From assembly GCF_028389875.1 (NCBI RefSeq), contig NC_084677.1, forward strand, positions 10,582,017 through 10,646,016: 64,000 bases of DNA, read 5' to 3'. Positions within the stretch are counted from its first letter, which is position 1, and every line of letters starts with the position of its first letter. A program made the position numbers and the translations under genes. This DNA comes from Rhea pennata. Lineage: Eukaryota; Chordata; Aves; Rheiformes; Rheidae. Of the stretch, positions 25,801-36,792 are shown piece by piece. Under the pieces are notes generated by a model, which was not told the DNA's origin, did no database searches, and worked only from the letters and a program-made list of their open reading frames with translations.

Positions 25801-28800
25801 ATTAAAGTCTGGGGAAATTAAGGGGGCTGCATGTATGTGTACAGATACAGCCTGTCGATGGGACTTTGACTTTCTTACTCCCTCCTCTGCCCCCTCAGTA
25901 ATCTAAATCTTAGCAAGAAGATTCAGCTAAAGATCTTGGTGGAATTTTCTTCTTTTCAGACTTCTTTTTTTCTAGTAGTGTGACCCAATGATAGATTATT
26001 TATTAGGGGGTTGAGTGGTTTGTAGTGTTGAATGTAGAACTGGAACAAAACTATAACTAGAGTCATTGATTCAAGCTTCCCGGAGCCCCCCAGCAGTGAA
26101 GCCATCAGGCCCTCACTTTGCCTCTTACTATTTGAAAGGCTGTACTTTTGAAATTTTAAAAAACTACAGTGTATCTATCCAAGAACTTCTTTTATAAGAA
26201 TGTGAAACAATGGTGTTCCAGCAGTTGCCTCCAGAAATTTTAGCAGGGTTGACTTAAACTCAATGGAAGTAGAAGGTAGCACCATTCCAAGACTGGGAGT
26301 ACTTTCATCTCTTTAAAGGTCAGTCTGATGATGAATTGTCAGCCCCCCCGCAAGGTCTGGAGAGCTGCTCAAATGACAACGTTCTTCATCTTCCTGCTGT
26401 TCTTTCCGTCCCTCGTTGGAGCCCTGTCTGTCATTGCAGTCACTATCTGGAGGTATGGAAGAACACTGAAGTTCAGGTTTACCATGTTATGCATTGATCT
26501 GATACCAGGCAAAGGAGTCAGTGTTTTTCTATGTATAAAAGATAAATCTGTATTAACTGCCTACGAAAGGTTTCAAATGTTCGTGAAATGTTCTGTGTTC
26601 TCAAAACAAATCACTCTTATTTTGCAAGAATGTGGTTAATACAAGATGTATGGAAGCATAAGCTGTCCCATAAGAGAGTAGGAGGAGAAACAAAGTTGCA
26701 CTGAAGTTTTGGTTTTCTTTTTAGATGTCACAGCAAATTCTTTGATCTGGCTTTTCTCCTTCATCAAAGATTTGTGTGACCTAGCCCATTTCTGGGCTTA
26801 TTTGCATTATAAGCCATACTGGGTCTATGAGGGAGAAACACCTGTAAAAACTCAATTCAGTCACCTTCTGGATTATTTTCCAAACTTCAAAGGCTCTCCT
26901 TGCAGCAAGTACTGAGCAATAATGCAGCTTGGTGGTTGTCAATATTTTAAAGCTACGTTGTTTGTGTGTCTGTTCTTCTGTGGTCACAGTAATGAGTGCA
27001 ACACCAATATCCCCCCCTTTTTTTTCTTGGTAATTCTCAACCACATGGTTTCAGTATGTAGCAAAACAGGTGGCTACATCTGAAAGCAGGGTGAATGATA
27101 TACTTCAGAGCAAATATCTCCAGATGCCAAGTGGGAGTTTCAGATTCTCTGAACTGGTTCAGTCTCAAAGCAACAACATTTTACTATCTCAGTTTGTCTG
27201 AAAACTCATTTTTGCGGAGGACTACCTTACTTCACTGCATCCTGTTGTTACTGAAAGCACATAGTGACTCAAGTTCTGGAAGGCAAGGTGGGATGATGGT
27301 TTTATTAAGGATCTATAATGCAACTTAGAAAGTTCAGATTTTCAAATTCCTGTAGCCTGTGCTATGTTGTTACTTGTAGGTTATTACATTTAGACTTGTC
27401 ACATTTAGGTCAAGATTGCCTTTTAAAGGACTGGTACTGTTCCATTGCATTAGGGTCTCTTATCTCTGACTGCATGAGCTGGACTGGGTGCTTTATGGGC
27501 AAAATGTCACCCAAGTGAAAAACAAAAACAAAACAAAAAAACAAACAAACAAACAAAAAAAAAAAACAGCAACAAAAAGAGCAGACATAGATGATGGAAG
27601 TTCCCTAAGGCTCAAAAGAGACCAGAGGTCTATAGCAAACTAAGGAGCATCTTGGTGTGCAGATTGTTTAACTAAATCAGTGGTTGGTACCTGAAGCTTT
27701 TAATGTCTATTTTCTCATACTTTCAGGTTAAAACCTTCAAAAGAATGTGGTCCTTTCAGGGGTTTATCTTCTATGTATGCTGCAATCTCTGAATGGATAG
27801 AAATACTGAAAAATTACCCTGGCTCAAAATGGGTAGTATGGATCTACCAAAACTTATTTCAGAGTGAACTATTCTTCTTCATCCTCTCTATCCTTCTTCT
27901 GTAAGTACCTGCTAATCAAAAGCACTGAGGAAGAACCTGAAGGGGAAAGCTGGCTGTCATAGGCATTCTCTGCAGTGAAATTGTAGAGTATGTCTTAAAA
28001 CATCAGAGTTAATATATTAGAAATTCATGTATTTGAAGTACATGAAGTTATAAAAGCTGTTCCTTTCATATTAGGATCCCAAAGCTCTTTACAAACCAGC
28101 TTCATGCTAACCTGGGGAGACATTGTTTTTGACTGACTTCTTCTAGTTTACTGATGCCAAGGCTTCCAGATCCTATTACCACTGGCGTGCTTAGCTTTAA
28201 GAACATCAGCAAACAGAAATGTGCTGCATACAATTGGCCAGATAAGTTGTGCCCCCTGCCCTCCGTGGTGAATGAATGAACAGAGAAAGGGCCAGCTTTC
28301 TCAAGCCTAGGTGATACCAGCTAGGTCTATACTAGAACCTTCCGCCAAAAGGCAGAAGTTCAAGGGGTGCTCGCTATGTCTTTTCTGACCACTTTCCAGC
28401 AGTTGAGTCATTTGTGGAGACGGTACCATGTAAAGAATATCTGAGCTATAGCGGGGACACTGCAGGGGAGGGCATGCTGCACACATGGTGTATTGCAGCA
28501 TATTAAAGTGAGCACACCGTGTGGGGGAATGCTAAGAAAGAGGCTGCAGTCTACTTCCAACTAATCTCAAGTAAATTCAAATACCATCTCCTGGACCAAA
28601 ATAATTTCTTTTGGCAAAAACAGTATGTGCTTGTATGCATATGCGATATACACCCCCTAGGAGGGTTTGATGTTATAGATGTACTGCTTGATACTTCTAG
28701 CATAGGCTGGGTCTTGCACACCTAAGGATCAAATGCTGTTCTCGTAAAACAATAAAGTTTCCATTGACTACTAGTGGATCCAGGATTTGCCTGGAAGCAG

Positions 28801-31800
28801 TAAGTATTCGGTGTTATGATTTAAGGCTCGTATGTCTAAGTAAACGATACAAGATGGGGTAAGAACAGTAGGTTCCTATATGTTATCAGAGATTCACCTT
28901 GTACTGTTGATCTACTTTAATTGTATTTGTGATCTTGAGTCAGAGCCCATAGATCTTTGCATCGTTTCTAGGAAAATATCTGAACTCATTTCATGTGTCT
29001 GCCATTCCATATGTAATGATACAGATAGATAGATAATTTAGTATATAAAATGCACAGGATAACTTTCCAGTTAGGCAATGAATGAGAGGAGATGCACATG
29101 GATATGAGTGCTCATCTTTTGGCCTTTATTTTCTTCTTTAGAATTATTACTTATCTTTACTGGCAAATAATAGAAGGAAGAAAGACCATGGTCAAGCTCT
29201 TACGTAAGCAAATTATTAATGTAAGTTTGACTTTCAGAATTCTTGTTAAAATTTGACTTTATTGATCGTATCATCCTCCTGTTGTGCAGTTGTAATATGC
29301 TTTTTCCTATGACTGTGGGGGAAAGTGAAAGCCCTCCCCAATAAGAATCATAGGGAAACTTAACTCACAAGCAAAAAGTTATTGAAAAATAATTTCACCT
29401 TCAAGCTATGCTACTGCAGCTTCCTTTGTAAGTACATTATTTTAGAATAAAAGGAATTTTAATGATTACTCTGGTCAATGGTTACTCATAGACAGGCCTT
29501 GAGCATCTCTCAAGAATGATTAATGTGTTCTAGCTAATGATCAAATATCTCTTCACCATAGGCAGGAAAAGATAAAATGTTTTTACTTGAAAAACTATGG
29601 GCACTACAGATGGCAAAACAAAACCTATCTGTACCAAGAGGACAAGACCGGCAGGTCAGTTTGGTAGTTCAGATATGTTTTACTGTTTTATGTTTACTGT
29701 TTTAATTACTTGCTTGTTATGATTTTGTGGGATTTCTCTGGTTTTGCAAATGAGCAGTCTTTTGGGATATGTCTGTATTAAAAACCTTACCTCAGTTGGT
29801 TGACTGCTGGTTAACTCCAGGCAGCTTACCAAAGTGATACCTTGGATATCCCATAGCTGCCTGCTCCAGACTAGGATTTAACCTGGGAAGGAGGTAGAGA
29901 GGTACTTACCCTCAATAGGTATTACTTATGATTAGGAAACTGAAAAAAAAAAAAAAAAAAAAAAATCCTGACCTAGGTGTAGTGATGGCCAGTAAAGGGT
30001 TCAGCCAGACTTGAGCCTTGCCTATATTAAGGAGGAGACTGTTTTCTTCCTGACTCCAGGTTTTCTTGGAGATTTTGGGTTTCTCTCCACTGTCTTTTCA
30101 GATGAATTAAACTGAGTGCCCCAACCTAACTCTGTTTTAAATCCCATCCAATGTTAAGATAGGCACGATTTCTAATCTCTTTAACTTGAATTTGTTTTTC
30201 ATGTTATTACTGCCTGCTGAGCCAACAAATTAATGTTAAATTCTGCATATGTAGGTGCTGTGTGCTGTTTTCAGTTGAGTTGAGCAAAAAGTCTTTGACT
30301 CCCCTGGAGTGGGGGATCCCATGAAAAACAGTGTACCATTGCTTTTCAACTGCTGTTTCTACTCTACTTCCTCAGTGCCTTGTTAGAGCTTTGAAATAAG
30401 ATAGGACTGTTTTTTCTTTTTTTTTCCCCTCACCCCCTTCAGGTTAGTCTCTGAAAAGTAGCAGGCCTGTATTTTGTCACATTCTGCTGCAAACTTATCC
30501 CTGCCGTGTTCCTAGCTGCTGCAGTCTCTAAATTCCTGTAGCAGGGAACAAGAACAAACACCTTTTTCCTCACAGATACCCTGTCTCTCCAGGCTCTCTC
30601 CCCCAAAGCCTTAGAAGACAAGGGAAACCAGCTGAAACAGCTGAAATAAGCAAAAATAAAAAATACTATGACAAAAGTAGCCTCTTCCAGGCAGGAAGCT
30701 CCATGTATCCAAAATCAGACAGCCTAGACCAACAAGGCTACTTTTCATAGCATCCTGCCTTACTGTCATGAGTCCTGCCCTTCCTGCACTAGCAGCACCT
30801 TATCTACTTCTGTTCCACCTGGTTATTTGTACATATGGTCTTACATTAACAGCTGAACTGTTTGTGTAACTCTTAACATGCCCAAGAGACCAGTCCGAGA
30901 ATTAGAGGAGTTTCCAGCAGCAGAGTCTAAGAACAGGAGATTGAAAAGGGAAAACTGCAAATTTGTTTCTGTGTGGGTAACAAACCACCACCAAGTCCTT
31001 TCTGTCTTAGATCTGTCCTCCCCATACCTGAGTTCAGGGCTGTGGTATTACCTCACTAGGAGATAATCTAACAAAAACTGTGTGCAGTTTGCAAAGTGGA
31101 GGTTGTGTCCCTGTGTCACCACGAGATGGAGGCCTAGACCGGACACAGCCTCTGCTGTCAGGCGGTCTCTGCTCTGAGCCTGACAGATGGCTTTTTGGCT
31201 TCTAGCAGCTGCTTGTGCACAACTCACACTAATAAATTCAGGTGCTCAGGAGCTGTTTCCTCTCCCTCCTCCCCCCCAGGACCCAACAAAAATTGCTTTG
31301 CTTGGTGCTTCACAAGACAAACTTGATTCTTTCTCCTTCCACTGCATACCAGGGCACTATACTCCTTGCTCCCATCCCAGGTTTAACAGTGGACTTCCAG
31401 ATTACTGTAGGGGACCGATTCCTCAAGGCTTGATAACCTGTTCCAAAACAAAGACCTCTTCATGTGCTGTGGTCCCTGCACAGACTTTCTCTTATTATAA
31501 TCAGCCAGGTACCCCCTTGACTTCTCCAGACTGTCTTCTCCATTGCAGTGACCATGATGTTCCTTCTAGTACCATCAAATTGTACAGTAACTGAGGAAGG
31601 AAGGAAACTCTGAAGGTCATATAGTCCAGCCTCCTCTCAAAGCAGAGCCAAGCAGATCAAGTTCTAATACCAAGAACTGCTCGGCTCTGAAGGAAACACT
31701 TTGTCATGCCTCAGCCCACACGGGTGTCCTTGGACTGTCCTGTGCTAGATAAACCTCTTCAGATTAAATGAAGGGACTTAACATCTTGAATTTATAAAGT

Positions 31801-33494
31801 AAGGAGCATATTGAGGCATATGGTCCTCATGCTGCTTCAGTTTTTCTGTTGTTCTCTTTAAACCCAGATTGACTCAGGAAATGTTGAAATGTAGCAAAAC
31901 TAGTTTAAAAAAAGACATACACAAAATAAAATAAACAAAATTCCACCCATATGATTGACGTTGGATGACATGGTACTGGATGTCATTAATGCCATCCAAT
32001 CTCTGAGTGAAAATAAATACATCTGATTGTAAGTGGGAAGTTTGAAGTGAATGAACACTTTCTTGTGCTAGGAAATTTTCAAATACTAGAGACCCTGGAG
32101 GCACTGTCCAGACCACAGACAGCTGGGACTTCTGAGGGGAGGAGGGTTTAATAAGCTACCAACTGTGGATATTCTTGTAGTTGTTAAGGTCTGATGGACC
32201 TAAAAGGAGGGGCCAAAATAATTGAATTGTGGATCTAGAAGAAAGGACATGTCTCTAAAACAAGGGGTAACAGCCTTGGATGTGGATACTAACCAAAAAG
32301 TCATGATTGGAAGCCAGGAGATATTACTAATGTCAGCTCTCTTTTAGACAAGCTCTGCTTCATACCACTCATCTGCGCAACCTGCCCAGCATGTGCCAAA
32401 CTACCTAGAAAGGACGTTTGACAGAAATCAAAATGCATCCTACGATGAGGTAAGATAGCTGAAGAAGGAAGTCTCTGCATGATTTCCCTATATAGAACTG
32501 TGATCATGATAAGGACAATGAGCATATGTTGAACAAAGATAACATCCTATGTGTGGAAAAAATTTAAAAAGATTGATTTGAATATAAAAATGTAACCAGA
32601 ATATCTGTTGGAATACTCACATGCTTATAGACCTGCTTAAGATCTGAAGAAAGGGTATGATTTTGTTACTGGTAACTGGTACTTTTTTTAGATAACAGGC
32701 AGATGAGGAAAGCATACACCTAAATCTGACTGTGAATTCTGTTTCCAGTTTTCCTATTCTCCTGAGATCTTGGAGGGGATTGGCCTTCCACTCGGTAAGC
32801 AACAAATGCTAAACACAGAGAAAGCAACTCTCAGAAGTTCAACTCAGTAAAAATATTTGATTCAGGACAGACGCAGAATATAATAGCTTGATATAATAGA
32901 CAAAATGTTATCATCTTGGCTAGAAGGAAAACAAAAAGAGTGGATTTCTAGGGCAAGTGTCTTCTAGCAGGGTATGCTTATTGGTAGCTTATTGTGATGG
33001 TGGTAATTAACTCCTGAAGTCTGATCACTAGCTTCTTCATACCAGAGCTGAATTGGGTTGGGAAAATGAGCCACTTTGCATTACAAGAGCAAGGAAGACA
33101 AGACTATTGCATCACATTAGATGTGTGCTTCACACCTTTGTGTGAATCCCAGCAGTGGTTATTAATGGTGTACAGTCCCTAGAACATCCTGTGTCCTACA
33201 TAAAAATGGCTGGGGCATCTTGCATGGCAACTTCAATTCTTCCCAGTTCACGCAAACATCTTCCTTCATTCTAAGTACTGGACAGATCAGACATTTAAAT
33301 AGTGTGGGGCTTTAAACAGCGGGTGGTTATTATACCTGCACCTAGCAAGGTTAACATCACTTCCTTTGTGAAAAATAGATGCAGAGACATCTCGGCCAAG
33401 TAGCAGGACAGGGGTGTCGGAAGCACTGGCACTTGCTCTGCGTGCTAGACGAGAAGCTGAAAGAGAAGACAAAGATTATGACGAGGATTTTTGA
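13135..33494 (+). CDS. TMC5: TMC5, transmembrane channel-like protein 5 (22 coding exons)
   Basis: Multi-pass membrane protein of the TMC family, structurally related to TMEM16/OSCA proteins; TMC1/2 are part of hair-cell transduction, while TMC5's role is poorly known. Coding exons: 13135-13208, 13795-13994, 14385-14489, 15174-15266, 16065-16164, 16787-16877, 17193-17441, 18677-18828, 19335-19479, 19971-20126, 21872-22038, 22593-22671, 23064-23161, 24859-24954, 25587-25662, 26319-26452, 27727-27900, 29142-29220, 29562-29654, 32348-32449, 32749-32794, 33379-33494. All junctions are GT-AG and in phase, giving 2625 bases and 874 residues ending DYDEDF. Shared with human TMC5 from memory: KTLKIIGGKFGTSVLSYF (exon 7), NGASYNMQLAYIFT (exon 8), KAVKLKQKNLST (exon 9), CWETL (exon 13), IYAQTL (exon 14). 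Human TMC5 is about 1006 residues; the difference is mostly the shorter N-terminus. The start matches human MSxxYxxxxxxxDY. The 5' non-coding exons are unresolved. Confidence 0.95.
20190..21050. repeat. GC-richer insert in TMC5 intron 10, possible old LTR-type or unclassified repeat
   Basis: Intron 10 (20127-21871) holds a block of about 800 bases that is more C/G-rich than its flanks, with open frames on both strands (for example minus 20426-21001) that match no protein I know. The texture, with CTG-rich and CCT-rich segments and no internal coding homology, recalls solo LTRs of avian endogenous retroviruses. No clear TG...CA ends or target-site duplications were identified, so this is a tentative call. 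Confidence 0.25.
21339..21460 (+). repeat. Inverted repeat, left arm (TMC5 intron 10)
   Basis: 122 bases that are the reverse complement of 22223-22344 with only two mismatches. It starts TGCTTAAATGTG and ends GTTGTTATATGA. The arms lie in the introns either side of TMC5 exon 11 (21872-22038), 762 bases apart. Both differences are A here against G in the other arm, at positions that are CpG there. Weak similarity runs about five bases further inward, then stops. I could not name the family. Confidence 0.95.
22223..22344 (-). repeat. Inverted repeat, right arm (TMC5 intron 11)
   Basis: Reverse-complement partner of 21339-21460, 120 of 122 bases matching. A minus-strand open frame of 75 codons runs from 22337 through this arm leftward to 22110, so the repeat of origin may extend beyond the shared part. 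No transposase motif was recognised. Confidence 0.95.
22836..22870. repeat. Poly-T run of 35 bases in TMC5 intron 12
   Basis: Uninterrupted T run between exons 12 and 13, not placed as a polypyrimidine tract (the exon 13 acceptor is about 190 bases downstream). Such runs are prone to length error in assembly. Confidence 0.9.
24268..24312. repeat. A/G-rich simple repeat in TMC5 intron 13
   Basis: Poly-A interrupted by single G bases, on the plus strand of the intron. Confidence 0.8.
27518..27568. repeat. (CAAA)n-type simple repeat in TMC5 intron 16
   Basis: A-rich stretch made of CAAA/CAAAA units ending in a poly-A run. Confidence 0.85.
29655..32347. other. TMC5 intron 19 (2.7 kb), largest intron between coding exons
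   Basis: It separates the membrane-domain exons from the three C-terminal tail exons. It contains a 23-base A run (29943-29965), a C/T-rich stretch around 31255-31285, an open frame at 31187-31594 with no homology, and a CR1-like fragment near its right end. No further TMC5 exon was recognised. Confidence 0.6.
31595..31745 (-). mobile_element. Decayed CR1-type LINE fragment
   Basis: The plus strand reads GAAGGTCATATAGTCCAGCC followed by TCAAAGCAGAGCCAAGCAGA. This resembles the antisense 3' region of avian CR1 (pattern: ggtcatctagtccaaccccc...caaagcagggtcaa). It is highly diverged, has no coding part, and lies in TMC5 intron 19. Confidence 0.5.
32348..33494 (+). other. TMC5: TMC5 C-terminal tail (exons 20-22)
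   Basis: Residues 788-874, hydrophilic and Ser/Arg/Glu-rich, ending in an acidic stretch (DKDYDEDF). Exon 21 is only 46 bases. The exon 22 acceptor is preceded by a purine-rich stretch (GTGAAAAATAG) rather than a good pyrimidine tract, so alternative 3' ends are plausible. The stop is TGA at 33492-33494. Confidence 0.75.
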
Positions 33495-33870
33495 CCATCA
33501 CACAGAATGAACAAAGAATGTTGTTAATCATGGCCTGACGTTCTGCAGAAAGCAGTGTGGTTTTGCAGTAATGACTGAAAGAACCATTAAAATAATTTTG
33601 GAGATTTTTTTTCCCCAATGGAATAAAAATTTAAACAATACATTGCAAAATGCACTCTAATTGCACTCTAATTGCAGTTTATTATATGACCAGGAATATA
33701 CTGCATGTTTGGTTTGGGAGTAGTGCAATCCTGGGGATAGTAAGCCTTCACCCAGGACTGGCTATTGCATCAATATAGTAAAGCTCCCTCCACAGCTGGT
33801 CAGTTGTCGTTGGCTAAATATAAAGAAACTTGTTCCTAATTGTAAATAAAGAACTTCGGACTAAAAGTAT
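33495..33870 (+). terminator. TMC5: TMC5 3' UTR with polyadenylation signals
   Basis: AATAAA hexamers at 33622-33627, 33845-33850 and 33936-33941. The second, about 355 bases after the stop codon, is the most likely main site. A short direct repeat (GCACTCTAATT twice) sits near 33653-33675. Confidence 0.6.
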
Positions 33871-34850
33871 TTTTATATCAGTTATTTTGTTCCAACTGGT
33901 TTTATTTGATCTAATCAAAAACTGAGTATTGGTCAAATAAAGGTAGAGAGAAATTAAACTGCAGTTGTTTTTAATGACTCAGACATTGTAATGGCTGCAA
34001 AATAACTTGTATGAACAATTATGTTAAACCTCCGTTCCATTTTCGTTCCTTTTAGAGCCATTTTTATAAGGATTATCACAGTCACTCAAAACCAGTTTTG
34101 ATGTTAGAAGCTTTCAGAACTTTACTTTTTTTTTTAAGGTAACTTTACTTTTAAAGGTCGGCTCACTTGTAACAAAAAGTGTGTGACATTTATCGTTTCC
34201 AAAGGATCGATTGGAAGTAACTAATTAGGGACTTTTCATCATATGGGGCTTTGAGACACTTGCTGCAGCTTCTTTATATTCAGAGCCACAACTTGGCTAT
34301 GATCATAAATTTTAGATCTTTTTTGCCTGTTTTCTGCTTAGATACACATCTTCCTTCTTTTCACTTGCACTCAGCTCCTGAGATGTGCTTCACCTGGTAA
34401 AATGCTGTGAAACAGCAAGGCCAAGGGCAGGAAGGATTTATTATATACGTACTTGCACGTACTTCACTGTAGTGAAGCATGAAGAGTTCTAAAGCAACTT
34501 GAAGCAACACAAAAAAAAATGAAGCCTGAGCTGAGAGGCAGTGTTTTGAGTCTTCTAAATATGTTTCTTGTTCAAGAATATAACCTGGAATAAGGTGTTT
34601 GTATCTGGAAAGTGGGCTGTATTTTTGTTACTGGTTTCAGTCCTTCTCCCCTACTCTGCCCCTTTCAGATTTCTGCCTCTGGAAGACTGGGGGTTTTGTT
34701 TATTCCTCCCTAGCTACTTCAGACAGAACTTTCTGAAGGAAAGAGGCACATCTCTTCCTCAGGCTCATAGTTTAGGTTAAAGACAGCACAAAAATAGCTA
34801 CCAATGGTATAGGAAAAAAAGGACAATTTACACACTGCAAGACCAAAGAT
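33871..34850. other. Intergenic gap between TMC5 and GDE1 (tail to tail)
   Basis: About 1 kb between the two predicted polyadenylation sites. No gene, RNA or recognisable repeat seen. Confidence 0.5.
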
Positions 34851-34855
34851 TCAAT

Positions 34856-36792
34856 TTTATTAAATTTTGCTGTACATAGCTGTGGAATCTAGTAGTAAAT
34901 ATTTGAGAATGGGCCTTGGGTTAGCACTGAGGATGGTGGCTCAGTACAGGCAAGACCCAAGAAGCAATTAAAAGAACAGAACTTTGGAGTGAGGGACGTT
35001 TGTCAGGAGGCTCTTCCGCTCCAGAGGCACGAGAGCTGGCTGCAGGACACAGCAGTGTACATGGATTTGACACAGGATGTGCACCAAAAGGTTGAGAGGA
35101 GGATCATTGGTTCTGCAGTACATGGTAGAAGAGTGACACAAGGAGAAAGGGCTCTCATAATCCCCTTCAGCGAGTCTGCTATTCCTCCTTACTACTGAAT
35201 TTCTACTAAATATTTGAGATTCCAGAGAAAAATCATCCACCCTTTGCAGAAAGTAGCACTCTTTGACTAAAAATCCTGGCACCTGGATACACGAGTAACA
35301 AATTAATTGCTTCAGAAAATGTTCGTAATAGCTATTGCTGTCAATGTCCATTTGGCCCCATCTACAGCAACCCTGTTCACATCTGCGGTAGCATATAAAG
35401 TTATTTATTTCCAGAACCTAATCGATGCTCTTTTCATCAACTAATTGGATCGTAATTGCACTCTTCAGTGCTCTCTTCCAGGAGAGAGTAAGTGCTGTAG
35501 CAAATAAACAATATTCACAGTAAAAAAAGACCACCAGATTGGAAAGCAAGAATTTCTGAAGCATGGAACGTACTAAGCAATTTGCAACATCACTGCCAAC
35601 TGCATTCAAGAGTATTGCCTCACTGTCTGAGTGGGGAGAGGTATTTCACCTGCCACTAACCCAGAAATTTGGGCATGTTTTAATTGGGGCAAAAGAAAAG
35701 GTGGTTTCATTTCTGCTCTTGCTAGCCTTGACAATATTCTCTAACTACCAGCTTTTTCCAGAACAGAGCTGAAATTGCTCATGGCAAGTTGATTGTTGCT
35801 GTAATGGGAAAAGAGTTTTACACATTAGAAAAAACATCAAGCAACTTTTCTTGCACAAATTTTCAGATACCACATCAATCTGCTGATAAGCAGGTGATAA
35901 AATATACAGTACTCAAGAGTACAAAAAGTATTTGCTTATTGTAGCTGCAGATTCTCTTGCTTTCAATTTAAATTTGGATGGCGGATTCCCACATACCTTT
36001 GTACTTTGATCGTGCAAACAAAAGCATTTCAGCTTTATTTTTTCTTCAGCTAGCACCAGTCAATACATAGCTTGCTTTCAAAAAATACATGGAAGGAATA
36101 ATCTTCTGTCCTGCCTTACTTCTCTTAAAAAGGCCGGAAGGTAAGAAGGTGCTGAAGTTTTAACCTTTAATGCTCATAGTCTTTGCACTGAACACGGGAA
36201 GCTGGCTTTTATTTCCTTGTCAGGATACAACATGGCCATCTTTCCATGTAGTAATGCCTCTACTTTGGCATTATTATTTCCAGGTTCTGTTCTAAGAACA
36301 GCAGTATTGATGCTTTTAAGATGCCACAGATACACCTCAAATTATTACATAGTTGTAGGACAGATTGTTTAAATTACTAGAATGAAGGTATAATTTTAAA
36401 CTATGCCACAAAAAAATGCTGATTTGGCTTTATAACCAAGATTTAAGCAAAGCAAAGGAATAGTCTGAGAATCATAAAGCAATCCATTGATATCTAGTTA
36501 GCTTGTCAAAACTCATCCTTGTACCTTACACTGCGATTTCCTCAGATTTACACAGACTCAGTGTGTATAATAACGTTTGCACCTTAGTTTTATCCAGTGT
36601 TGCAACAGAGGGTTTTCCTGCATTCAAAATCTAAACAAACAGTAGAAGTAAACCACTGCTCTTCCCTTCCCTTCCCCAGAACTATCATTAGCAGTCCCAT
36701 CTGCATTATGGTATACCCTCTTGATGGTAAATTCAGACCTGCCAGAATAAGATGGCCCGTTTAAATTGCTGAGCGTCCTACAAAGCACGGGT
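34856..36792 (-). terminator. GDE1: GDE1 3' UTR and candidate polyadenylation sites
   Basis: Sequence downstream of the GDE1 stop on the minus strand has no other coding exon. Reverse-complement AATAAA hexamers lie at 36034-36039 (about 750 bases after the stop) and 34856-34861 (about 1.9 kb after it). Which is used cannot be told from the sequence. Confidence 0.5.

Larger units (their letters stand above)
17193..29220 (+). other. TMC5: TMC5 membrane domain with TMC signature (exons 7-18)
   Basis: Residues about 222-756. Hydrophobic segments lie at roughly 259-283, 335-354, 426-449, 471-495, 511-533, 547-568, 595-625 (long, possibly two), 647-671 and 719-737, close to the ten-helix TMC fold. 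The TMC-domain hallmark CWET begins at residue 538, the first codon of exon 13 (23064). The loop after exon 16 carries CGPFRG, also present in human TMC5. Confidence 0.85.

Noticed and set aside
31187-31594. Plus-strand open frame of 135 codons with a hydrophobic start, in TMC5 intron 19
   Set aside because: It resembles a secreted protein only superficially; no family match, and it sits next to a CR1-like fragment.
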